A stretch of DNA of 28,512 nucleotides from Clostridium sp. CAG:245 (GTDB lineage Bacteria > Bacillota > Clostridia > TANB77 > CAG-508), in the NCBI GenBank assembly GCA_000435175.1, contig FR880032.1:1-28512 (forward strand). Direction: 5' to 3'. Of this stretch, positions 8,358-15,359 are shown piece by piece (position 1 is the first letter of the stretch; every line of letters begins with the position of its first letter). The notes under the pieces are model-generated. The model did not search any database, was not told where the DNA came from, and saw only the letters and a list, made by a program, of their open reading frames with translations. The position numbers and the translations under genes were made by a program.

Positions 8358-8391
8358 AAAATGCACCTCTTTTAGTTATTTTGTGCATTTT
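8358..8391 (-). promoter_or_regulatory. SD-masking hairpin before the small protein
   Basis: AAAATGCAC and GTGCATTTT form a perfect 9-bp stem with a 16-nt loop in the mRNA. The 3' arm contains the last bases of the SD (GAGGTG) and ends at the start codon. The fold could lower or regulate translation of the 8079-8357 gene. Confidence 0.45.
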
Positions 8392-8477
8392 ATTTGCTTT
8401 TATTCTATATTATCCTTCCAATAGATATTTCTTTTAAGAATACATTTTTCCATTACATTATGAATTCATTTTTAGTA

Positions 8478-9359
8478 TTATTCTTCACCTAACACGTATT
8501 TTTCTATTGCTTCAGCAACACCATCATTATTATTATCTTTAACAATCACATCTGCAAACTCTTTCATGTATGGAGCACAATTCTCCATCATAACTCCAAG
8601 CCCAGCATTTTCAACCATTCTTTTATCATTCATATTATCGCCAATTGCCATTATTTCTTCTTTATTTATTTGCAATCTATCAGCTAATTTTTCAATAGCT
8701 CCCCATTTATCAACATCCTTGCTAGTTATTTCTGTATAATAATATTCAACTTTCTTTTCTTCTGTGCCAAGCTTAATATACTTTCTAGCCATATGTTGTA
8801 AATCAAGTACATCTACATTCTTTACTTCTCTTAGTTTTCTAATTATACTATCAAAAATTATTTTGCTTTCATCGCAAACAGTAATTTTTAGAACTTGTAA
8901 ATCTGGATTTTCTTCAACATATTTATATATATTATCTATTATTTTTATGTTGGTTTTCTTATCCTCTGGAACATTTTTATTTTCATTATTGTAAAATAAA
9001 ATGTTATAATTTAGTGATTTTGAAATTGTTAATTTTTCTGTATATATATTAAAAAATATACTATTTTCTTCACAAATTTTAATAATCTGTAAAGCTTTTT
9101 GTCTTTCTATAAATTTATCGTATATTATTTGTTCATTTTTCATATCATATAATACAGAACCATTTCCACAAATTATATAATTATCTGCTTCAACTTCATA
9201 TGCATAACTTCTTGCAGATGAAATTGGTCGTCCAGATGCAATTACTATTTCTGCGCCTTTATTTTTTGCTTTTTGTATTGCTTCTTTATTTTTCTCTGAT
9301 ACTTCTCCATATGAATTTAATAAAGTTCCATCTAAATCTATTGCTACTAATTTATACAT
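8478..9359 (-). CDS. Cof-type HAD-IIB family phosphatase
   Basis: 293 aa, a haloacid dehalogenase-superfamily hydrolase of the Cof/YidA group, which dephosphorylates sugar phosphates, flavin or other small phosphates in the cytoplasm. Motif I is AIDLDGTLL with nucleophile Asp8 and acid/base Asp10. Motif II is ASGR with Ser42. A large C2-type cap domain lies between about 85 and 205. Motifs III/IV are the downstream Lys and GDNMNDKRMVENAG. The C-terminus ends with the usual VAEAIEKYV helix. AAAGGA lies six bases before the ATG. Substrate cannot be assigned from sequence. Confidence 0.92.
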   Translation of the reverse strand: MYKLVAIDLDGTLLNSYGEVSEKNKEAIQKAKNKGAEIVIASGRPISSARSYAYEVEADNYIICGNGSVLYDMKNEQIIYDKFIERQKALQIIKICEENSIFFNIYTEKLTISKSLNYNILFYNNENKNVPEDKKTNIKIIDNIYKYVEENPDLQVLKITVCDESKIIFDSIIRKLREVKNVDVLDLQHMARKYIKLGTEEKKVEYYYTEITSKDVDKWGAIEKLADRLQINKEEIMAIGDNMNDKRMVENAGLGVMMENCAPYMKEFADVIVKDNNNDGVAEAIEKYVLGEE

Positions 9360-9539
9360 ATTAATTTCCTTTCTATTCTTTCAAAAATATATAATTTAAG
9401 ACGTATTTATAATACTTTAAATTAAGTTTTTTAAATTTTTCTACGGTTTAACAGCAATATTATAACATAGTTTTTATCTTTTTAAACATTTTTTTATTTT
9501 TCTTTCATAAAATTTCCAGTTTATTTTTGAAAATTTGAG

Positions 9540-9570
9540 GCATTATATATACTGTAAAGAGCACATACGC
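9540..9570 (+). promoter_or_regulatory. Possible sigma-G-type forespore promoter for the spore protein gene
   Basis: GCATT (9540-9544) and CATACGC (9564-9570), 19 nt apart, resemble the sigma-G pattern GHATR-N18-CATNNTA. The -35 matches four of five bases and the -10 keeps the CAT core. The position, about 30 nt before the start codon of a SASP gene, fits the expected forespore control. Confidence 0.35.
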
Positions 9571-9600
9571 TTTTTAAATACTCACTAGGAGGTGAAAATT

Positions 9601-9807
9601 ATGGCACATTCATCAAGCAATAGCAATTACAAAGTAGTTCCAGAAGCTGCTGATGCATTAAACAAATTCAAATACGAAGTTGCTAGCGAAGTTGGAGTAA
9701 ATCTAAAAGATGGATACAACGGTGATATATCTGCAAGAGACGCTGGTAGAATTGGTGGAAACATGGTTAAGAAGTTAATACAACAAGCTGAAAGCCAAAT
9801 GAAATAG
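9601..9807 (+). CDS. Alpha/beta-type small acid-soluble spore protein (SASP)
   Basis: 68 aa. SASPs coat and protect DNA in the dormant spore and are degraded at germination. The GPR protease cleavage site is visible as Y-E-V-A-S-E (cut between Ala28 and Ser29). The second conserved block, GYNGDISARDAGRIGGNMVKKLI (residues 38-60), is the family hallmark. The start is the ATG at 9601, eight bases after AGGAGG. A GTG nine bases earlier overlaps the SD and is not used. It is the only plus-strand gene between 1 and 21,000. It shows the organism belongs to a spore-forming lineage. Confidence 0.95.
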   Translation: MAHSSSNSNYKVVPEAADALNKFKYEVASEVGVNLKDGYNGDISARDAGRIGGNMVKKLIQQAESQMK

Positions 9808-9940
9808 TTTTAGTTTTTAATTAGTTAAATTATTATTAATTTTTAGTGATTAATTATTTACAATTAATTATTGGCTATTATTATTAGACAGGATTTTAAG
9901 TTCGTTTTATATATTTTATTTTGGAAAAGATAGAATACAT

Positions 9941-9965
9941 AAGGCAGGATTTAATATCCTGCCTT
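9941..9965. terminator. Stem-loop between convergent SASP and YgjP-like genes
   Basis: A 10-bp perfect stem, AAGGCAGGAT/ATCCTGCCTT, with a 5-nt loop and a flanking TACAT/ATGTA extension. The position between converging genes suggests a shared terminator, but neither side has a strong U-tract close to the stem. Confidence 0.55.
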
Positions 9966-10030
9966 ATTATGTAGCAGAAACATTTTTTATTTTAGCAATT
10001 TACTCTCGTAATGTATTTAGAGTATAATTG

Positions 10031-10570
10031 TTATGATACCTTAATTATTCTATACTCATAATTTTCATATTTTTCTATTGCATTTTTTAATAGGGCCTTA
10101 TATTCTTTTGAATTTTCTTTATGTTTTGTTTTGCAAAAGGCTTGTATCAAACTCGTTTCAATTATTTTTCTACTATATTTCGTAATATCTGGATTTATTA
10201 TTATTGTTTTATTTCTGGCATTTTTTATAAATGTATCTGGCATTCTTTTTATAGCATAATCTTCTGGTGCAAAACCTAGCATTACTCTTATTTTTTCCAT
10301 ACTATTTGCAATTTCTATTTCTGCAATCTCAGAATACATCTTTTTTATAGCTTCACTTACAATTTCAACTGTTCCTATTTTTTTATATCTTACTGGTAAA
10401 AATAAATTTACCTCTTTTTCATTCATATCTAATTCTGGAACATTGATATTTTTAAAATTGATATTCAAATTTAAACTTTTTCCTAAAACGCTAACCGTTA
10501 AATATGTTTTTATTTCTACTGGTTTTGTCAAATCAATTATATTATTATTTTTTTGTTTTAGAATATTCAT
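10031..10570 (-). CDS. Degenerate YgjP-like (DUF45) metallopeptidase relative, catalytic residues lost
   Basis: 179 aa. The second half follows the layout of the YgjP/SprT-like metallopeptidases: GFAPEDYAIKRM (about 99-110), a strand-rich IIINPDI block, then IIETSLIQAFCKTKHKENSKEYKALL (136-161). In active members that last block reads like yVivHELcHlkhxnHSkxFw. Here HE is replaced by Gln143-Ala144, the second His by Lys147 and the third by Asn153, so no zinc site remains. The first half resembles the beta-rich N-terminal region of the family. The frame is intact, with a perfect GGAGG eight bases before ATG and its own promoter, so it is probably an expressed, non-enzymatic protein. The family assignment rests on the pattern alone and is tentative. 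Confidence 0.6.
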   Translation of the reverse strand: MNILKQKNNNIIDLTKPVEIKTYLTVSVLGKSLNLNINFKNINVPELDMNEKEVNLFLPVRYKKIGTVEIVSEAIKKMYSEIAEIEIANSMEKIRVMLGFAPEDYAIKRMPDTFIKNARNKTIIINPDITKYSRKIIETSLIQAFCKTKHKENSKEYKALLKNAIEKYENYEYRIIKVS

Positions 10571-10599
10571 CTTTTTATCCTCCTATCAATTCATTACAT

Positions 10600-10612
10600 A
10601 AACGTATGTTCG
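10600..10612 (-). promoter_or_regulatory. LexA/DinR-like operator
   Basis: On the minus strand CGAAC-ATAC-GTTT differs at one position from the Gram-positive LexA core GAAC-N4-GTTC. It lies at about +6 to +18 of the promoter at 10625-10653. A second half-site, GTTCG, is upstream of the -35 near 10663-10667. Confidence 0.45.
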
Positions 10613-10624
10613 TATTTTGTGTAT

Positions 10625-10653
10625 ATTCTACATTGCTTTTTAGAATTTGTCAA
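10625..10653 (-). promoter_or_regulatory. Sigma-A promoter of the YgjP-like gene
   Basis: Perfect TTGACA, a 17-nt spacer and TAGAAT on the minus strand, about 50 nt upstream of the start codon. Confidence 0.75.
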
Positions 10654-10686
10654 TAGTTTTTACGAACATTTTTTTGTTTATTGTAT

Positions 10687-10722
10687 AAAAAAATTATCCA
10701 CTAAATTAGCGGACAATTTTTT
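10687..10722 (-). terminator. Intrinsic terminator of the GGGtGRT/NifU-like operon
   Basis: A 16-bp stem (AAAAAATT.GTCC.GCTA / TAGTGGATAATTTTTT in minus-strand sense) closes fully only on the minus strand, where G-U pairs replace the A-C mismatches of the plus strand. The stem's own T-run serves as the U-tract. It lies 100 bp after the GGGtGRT stop codon. Confidence 0.75.
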
Positions 10723-10748
10723 GGTTGACAAATGGTTGACAGTTGACA
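10723..10748. repeat. Three short direct repeats of GTTGACA
   Basis: GGTTGACA at 10723-10730 and 10734-10741, then GTTGACA at 10742-10748. They lie between the GGGtGRT gene and its terminator. No matching -10 box was found for a plus-strand promoter, so the role is unknown. Confidence 0.4.
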
Positions 10749-10822
10749 ACTTTTTATTATTTTTTAGTTTATTTTTATAGTTTTATAAACATTAGATAAT
10801 TGCTACATTACAGTATTATCAA

Positions 10823-11824
10823 CTATTTCATAGCTTCTTCTACTGCAACTGCTATTGAAACTGTAGCACCAACCATTGGGTTGTTACCCATTCCTATTAA
10901 TCCCATCATATCAACGTGAGCTGGTACTGATGAAGAACCTGCAAATTGAGCATCTGAATGCATTCTTCCCATTGTATCTGTCATACCATAAGAAGCTGGT
11001 CCTGCAGCCATGTTATCTGGGTGTAGTGTTCTTCCTGTTCCACCACCTGATGCAACTGAGAAGTATTTCTTTCCTTTTTCATAGCATTCTTTTTTGTATG
11101 TTCCAGCAACTGGATGTTGGAATCTTGTTGGGTTTGTAGAGTTTCCTGTTATAGATACATCTACATCTTCATGGTGCATTATTGCAACACCTTCACGAAC
11201 ATCGTTAGCTCCATAGCATCTTACTTTTGCTCTTTCTCCATCTGAGTAAGGAATTTCTTCTACTATTGTTAATTTTCCTGTATAATAATCAAAGTCTGTT
11301 TTTACATATGTAAATCCATTAAATCTTGATATTATTTGTGCTGCATCTTTTCCCAAACCATTTAGTATAACTTTTAATGGTTCTTTTCTAACTTTGTTAG
11401 CTGATTTTGCAATACCTATTGCACCTTCTGCTGCTGCAAAGCTTTCATGTCCTGCTAAAAATGCAAAGCATTTTGTTTCTTCTGATAAAAGCATTGAAGC
11501 TAAGTTTCCATGTCCTAATCCAACTTTTCTATCATCTGCAACTGAACCTGGTACACAGAATGATTGTAATCCTTCTCCGATTGCTTTAGCTGCATCTGCT
11601 GCTTTTGTACAACCTTTCTTTATAGCTATTGCTGCGCCTACTGTGTAAGCCCAACAAGCATTATCAAAACATATTGGTTGAATTGATTTAACCATTTCAA
11701 CTGGATCAAATCCTTTGTCTTGACAAATTTTTCTTGCTTCTTCTAAATCTTTTATTCCATATTTATTTAATACGGGCATAATTTGATCTATTCTTCTTTC
11801 ATAACCTTCAAATGTTACTGCCAT
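10823..11824 (-). CDS. GGGtGRT protein
   Basis: 333 aa, a member of the family named after its glycine-rich motif, here SVASGGGTGRTLHPD (GGGTGRT at residues 260-266). The biochemical function is not established. Other conserved-looking stretches are LGHGNLASMLL, AFLAGHESFAAAEG, DVSITGNSTNPTRF and a glycine/methionine-rich C-terminus (MMGLIGMGNNPMVGATVSIAVAVEEA). No signal peptide or membrane helix. AAAGGAG, eight bases before ATG 11824, sets the start; an ATG at 11842 is in frame but has no SD. The stop of the NifU-like gene is 27 bp upstream, with a nearly identical leader, so the two are co-translated. The constant pairing with an Fe-S scaffold relative suggests a metal-cluster or redox role, which is inference. 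Confidence 0.92.
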   Translation of the reverse strand: MAVTFEGYERRIDQIMPVLNKYGIKDLEEARKICQDKGFDPVEMVKSIQPICFDNACWAYTVGAAIAIKKGCTKAADAAKAIGEGLQSFCVPGSVADDRKVGLGHGNLASMLLSEETKCFAFLAGHESFAAAEGAIGIAKSANKVRKEPLKVILNGLGKDAAQIISRFNGFTYVKTDFDYYTGKLTIVEEIPYSDGERAKVRCYGANDVREGVAIMHHEDVDVSITGNSTNPTRFQHPVAGTYKKECYEKGKKYFSVASGGGTGRTLHPDNMAAGPASYGMTDTMGRMHSDAQFAGSSSVPAHVDMMGLIGMGNNPMVGATVSIAVAVEEAMK

Positions 11825-11851
11825 ATTATTTGCTCCTTTCATACCTCATAA

Positions 11852-12544
11852 TTATTCTTGTCTTGGGTCTATATATTTTACCGCATCTGCATATCTTCCA
11901 TATGTTCCTGTAGCTTTCTCTATAGCCTCTTTAGGATTCATTCCACCTTTTATAAAGTCCATCATTTTTCCAAAGTTTAATGCTTTGTAACCTATTATTT
12001 GGTTATCTTTATCTAATGCTTGGCTTGTTATATATCCTTCTGTAACTTCTAGATATCTTGGTCCTTTTAATGATGTTGAGTATATTGTTCCTATTTGAGA
12101 TCTGTGACCTTTTCCTAAATCTTCAAGACCTGCACCTATTGTAAGTCCACCTTCTGAGAATGCAGATTGGCTTCTTCCATATACTATTTGTAAGAATAAT
12201 TCTCTCATAGCTGTATTTATAGCATCACATACTAAGTCTGTGTTTAGTGCCTCTAGTATTGTTTTACCTGTAAGTATTTCACCAGCCATGGCTGCTGATT
12301 GTGTCATTCCAGAGCATCCTATTGTTTCTATTAATGCTTCTTGTATTACACCTTCTTTTATGTTTAATGTTAATTTACATGCTCCTTGTTGTGGTGCACA
12401 CCAACCAATACCATGTGTTAATCCTGAAATATCTTTAATTTCTTTTGCCTTAACCCATTTTCCTTCTTCTGGAATTGGGGCTGGTCCATGATTTACGCCT
12501 TTTGCAACTGTGCACATTTTTTCTACGTCTTTTGAATAAATCAT
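11852..12544 (-). CDS. NifU/IscU-like iron-sulfur cluster assembly scaffold-like protein
   Basis: 230 aa, related to the IscU/NifU N-terminal fold but longer. Cysteines sit in GWCAPQQGACKLTL and ETIGCSGMTQSAAMAGEILTGKTILEAL; the latter resembles the scaffold's GCaIS-ASmMTE-like loop. The C-terminal 90 residues are specific to this variant. Classical scaffold use of three cysteines is plausible, since Cys49, Cys56 and Cys77 are available, but not shown. The start at 12544 is fixed by AAAGGAG; the upstream in-frame ATG (12562) lacks an SD. First gene of a two-gene operon with the GGGtGRT protein, behind a near-consensus promoter. No cysteine desulfurase is present nearby, unlike in isc or suf operons. 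Confidence 0.88.
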   Translation of the reverse strand: MIYSKDVEKMCTVAKGVNHGPAPIPEEGKWVKAKEIKDISGLTHGIGWCAPQQGACKLTLNIKEGVIQEALIETIGCSGMTQSAAMAGEILTGKTILEALNTDLVCDAINTAMRELFLQIVYGRSQSAFSEGGLTIGAGLEDLGKGHRSQIGTIYSTSLKGPRYLEVTEGYITSQALDKDNQIIGYKALNFGKMMDFIKGGMNPKEAIEKATGTYGRYADAVKYIDPRQE

Positions 12545-12578
12545 ATTAATTGCTCCTTTCAATACTATAAAATTACGC

Positions 12579-12592
12579 GTTACCTTCGTAAC
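12579..12592 (-). promoter_or_regulatory. Palindrome at the transcription start of the NifU-like operon
   Basis: GTTAC-GAAG-GTAAC begins at the predicted +1. It could be a repressor operator or a 5'-terminal mRNA stem-loop. The regulator is not identified. Confidence 0.4.
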
Positions 12593-12598
12593 AGATAC

Positions 12599-12627
12599 AT
12601 TATATTACAAAATTCTACATTTTTCAA
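12599..12627 (-). promoter_or_regulatory. Sigma-A promoter of the NifU-like/GGGtGRT operon
   Basis: TTGAAA, a 17-nt spacer and perfect TATAAT on the minus strand. The -35 box begins only 21 bp after the adhesin stop codon, and no terminator is visible between them, so read-through from the adhesin gene is possible. Confidence 0.75.
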
Positions 12628-12647
12628 TTTTTTTAGCAAAATTTTTA

Positions 12648-15299
12648 TTAAAATCCCGTTCTTGGTAATTTCTTTTCTTGCACAACATTGTAAATAGTTG
12701 AAACAGCTGTGTCTTTTGAACTAACTCTGTAATCTTGATTATAGCCTTCTAGTACAGTACTATTCTCTATTTTAGTATCATTTTCCAGATTCTCATTTGT
12801 TTTCATTATTATATGTGGCTTTTTCTCTGATTTGAAACCGACATCAACATTTCCGAAATAAATTTTTATTTCTGTAATTTTTTCATCTTTTTCTAAATGT
12901 AAATCTGTCAAGCTTATAAAATTGTCTTCTCCTCCGTTTAGATTTTTCTTTAATACCATGTATTCATCCTTTTGATTTGTTTTATAATATATATTGTAAA
13001 GAATATCTTTATTGTATGTTCCTGTTTCAATTCCTGTAATTTTTGCATAATCAGCTGGTAAATAATCATACCAAGTAAAATCTTCTAATTCTACATTTCC
13101 TGTATTCTTTATTTCGAAGCTATAATCTATTTCATCATTTGATTTTGTAATATTTTTACATGATTTTTTTATTTCAATCTTTGGATCTTTAGATTTATTA
13201 ACAATATCTAACTTTACAATCTCATTGTTTTCTTTTATTTCAGCCTCATATATTTTTTTATCTAATATATACCATTTATTAGTTTCAATTTCTTGTACAT
13301 TATATCTACCTTTTTCTAGTTTTTTTGATGTTGCCACTCCATTTTTGTCTGTTACTATTGTATCTACTAGTTTATTTTCCATATCATAAATATTAAATTT
13401 AACTCCTTCTATAGGGCTTCCTACTTCTGTTTCTAATATATTATTTTTATCTTCACTAAGCTTATTTATTTGAATCTTTCCTTTTATTTTTTCATTTTCT
13501 ATTGTTATTTCATTAGTTTCATTAAATTTAACTGATGCTTTTATTTTTTCATTATTTAATACATAGCTATCTTTTGTTTCAACTTCTTTTATGTAATAAT
13601 CTCCTATTACTAAATCTTTTGATAAAGCTTCTCCATTTTCATCTGTTTCAAGTTTTTCAATACATTCATCTTCCTCATTTAGTATTTTAAACTTTACACC
13701 TGCTAGTCTTACCGAATTATCATCTTTGTCTTGTTTTATTATTTTTATTTTTCCTTTTTTCTTCTCATTTTCTATTTTCAGTTCTGCTGTTTCATTCCAA
13801 TTAACAGTAACTGATTTGTCAACTCCTATACTATATTCTTGTTTTGTTTTTGTTTCTCTAACTATATAATTTCCCGTATTAACAGTTGTCGAAGCTTTTC
13901 CATTTGCATCTGTTACAACATGATCAATTATCTTTCCACTTTCATCAATAATATCAAATTCCACTCCCTCTAATTTTGTATTGTTGTCGTCTTGATCAAC
14001 TTTTTCTATAGAAATAGTTCCTTTTTGACGATGGTTTGATATAGAAAACATATATACTTCATTATATCCTAAATTAATTTCGTATTTTTTCTCGTCTAAT
14101 ACATATCCTTCATTAGTTTCTATTTCTTCAACAATAACTTTTCCACTTGGCATATGGTCACAATGTACGTAACCATTTTGATTTGTTGTACATATTCTCT
14201 TTCTTCCATCTTCATATGTAATTTGAAACTTTACACCACTCATAGGTTCACCAGTATCGCTACTTACTTTCAATATTTGAATTTCGGATTGTTTCTCTGG
14301 TATCTTCAAAAGAATCTTACTTTTCCCTTCTTCTATTCTATTAGAAAATATTACATAGTTTTGTTTTCCTTCAATTTTGCTTGCAACATAATATAGTACA
14401 TCCAATTCTGATTTTATTGTATAATCCACTCTTGCTTCTGCACCTTCAACAATACTTTTCTTTGGTATCATTACTTTAAATGTCTCGCCTGGCAAGAATT
14501 CTGTTTTTGGATTACCATTTATATCTGCTGTAAATATATCATCATTAGCATAATCAATTTCATCTATTATAATTTTCGACTTTACATTTGCTTCTGTTAC
14601 CTTATATTTTGCAGAATAATAGTTGTTATCTTTATCTATAATAAAATTGTCTTCCTGAATTACCTCTGGGTGTATTATTTCTTCCCTTTGTTCATTTGCA
14701 GCAATATTTACTAACTTATATATTGCATCTACAACCTTTTTACCTCTTCTTTGTATATCTTCTAAATTTTGATTATTAATTTCTGTCTCCCCAGCTCTAA
14801 AATGAGTATATATATTTTCAATTTTTGCATTAGGCTCATTTCCATGTTTTATAATCCAATAAACAGCTTGTTTTGTTGCTAGATAAGCATCATCTTCTGT
14901 TTCTACACCTAAATTCTGTGGAGAAACATTTGGATACCCATGTTTTAACACTTGCCATATTTTATCGTTTCTTAGCTCTTCTCTAACTAGTGCATCATAA
15001 TTCTCATATTCTCCTGGTAGCCAGCCTACTCCATCCAAGTCTTGGTCCATACAATATGCAATTTTTTTATTTCCATCTTGATCTGTATAATATGTTCTTG
15101 AATATGTTATATACATCCATTTATCTCTATAATCACTCCAATATTGAATAGTATAAAAACCTAAACCTCCCCTTTCAATATTAAGCGTATCTCCTATGTT
15201 TACAGTACTTGCCAAAGCAAAAGCAGTTGGCCAAAGTATCATCAATATTTGAAAAATTACTAACATTTTTTTTAATTTTAATTTAACCATAATTTCCAT
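12648..15299 (-). CDS. Thioester-domain (TQXA) surface adhesin with four Cna-B/SpaA-like repeats, ending at LPRTGF
   Basis: 883 aa secreted surface protein. A signal peptide (KLKLKK then a hydrophobic core ending AFALA, about residues 5-30) precedes a thioester domain: IAYCMD with Cys83 and ATKQAVYW with Gln144, the pair that forms the internal thioester used for covalent host attachment in this family. Four Cna-B-type folds follow at about 338-412, 426-511, 515-602 and 606-701, each with a likely isopeptide Lys near the start (KVSS, KVDQ, KQDK, KLSE) and Glu near the end (VEEIET, VRETKT, IKEVET, VQEIET). A DUF11-like domain spans about 705-870. The protein stops at LPRTG-F with no hydrophobic anchor or basic tail. 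The start ATG has no close SD; a hairpin may bring one near (see 15301-15349). Another start, four codons in, is possible. Encoded 60 bp after its probable sortase. Confidence 0.9.
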   Translation of the reverse strand: MEIMVKLKLKKMLVIFQILMILWPTAFALASTVNIGDTLNIERGGLGFYTIQYWSDYRDKWMYITYSRTYYTDQDGNKKIAYCMDQDLDGVGWLPGEYENYDALVREELRNDKIWQVLKHGYPNVSPQNLGVETEDDAYLATKQAVYWIIKHGNEPNAKIENIYTHFRAGETEINNQNLEDIQRRGKKVVDAIYKLVNIAANEQREEIIHPEVIQEDNFIIDKDNNYYSAKYKVTEANVKSKIIIDEIDYANDDIFTADINGNPKTEFLPGETFKVMIPKKSIVEGAEARVDYTIKSELDVLYYVASKIEGKQNYVIFSNRIEEGKSKILLKIPEKQSEIQILKVSSDTGEPMSGVKFQITYEDGRKRICTTNQNGYVHCDHMPSGKVIVEEIETNEGYVLDEKKYEINLGYNEVYMFSISNHRQKGTISIEKVDQDDNNTKLEGVEFDIIDESGKIIDHVVTDANGKASTTVNTGNYIVRETKTKQEYSIGVDKSVTVNWNETAELKIENEKKKGKIKIIKQDKDDNSVRLAGVKFKILNEEDECIEKLETDENGEALSKDLVIGDYYIKEVETKDSYVLNNEKIKASVKFNETNEITIENEKIKGKIQINKLSEDKNNILETEVGSPIEGVKFNIYDMENKLVDTIVTDKNGVATSKKLEKGRYNVQEIETNKWYILDKKIYEAEIKENNEIVKLDIVNKSKDPKIEIKKSCKNITKSNDEIDYSFEIKNTGNVELEDFTWYDYLPADYAKITGIETGTYNKDILYNIYYKTNQKDEYMVLKKNLNGGEDNFISLTDLHLEKDEKITEIKIYFGNVDVGFKSEKKPHIIMKTNENLENDTKIENSTVLEGYNQDYRVSSKDTAVSTIYNVVQEKKLPRTGF

Positions 15300-15300
15300 A

Positions 15301-15349
15301 TAATCAATTATATAAACGTATTAAAATTATTTAATTGATTAATTCCTTT
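15301..15349 (-). promoter_or_regulatory. Hairpin between SD and start codon of the adhesin gene
   Basis: AAAGGA (15344-15349) lies ten bases after the sortase stop but 44 nt before the adhesin ATG. Between them is a perfect 10-bp inverted repeat, TAATCAATTA/TAATTGATTA (15332-15341 and 15301-15310), with a 21-nt loop. Once folded, only about three unpaired bases plus the helix separate the SD from the ATG. Confidence 0.5.
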
Positions 15350-15359
15350 CTCAGTTTAT

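Noticed and set aside
10723..10748. Plus-strand promoter using one of the TTGACA boxes
   Set aside because: No acceptable -10 box at 16-18 nt and no plus-strand gene downstream.
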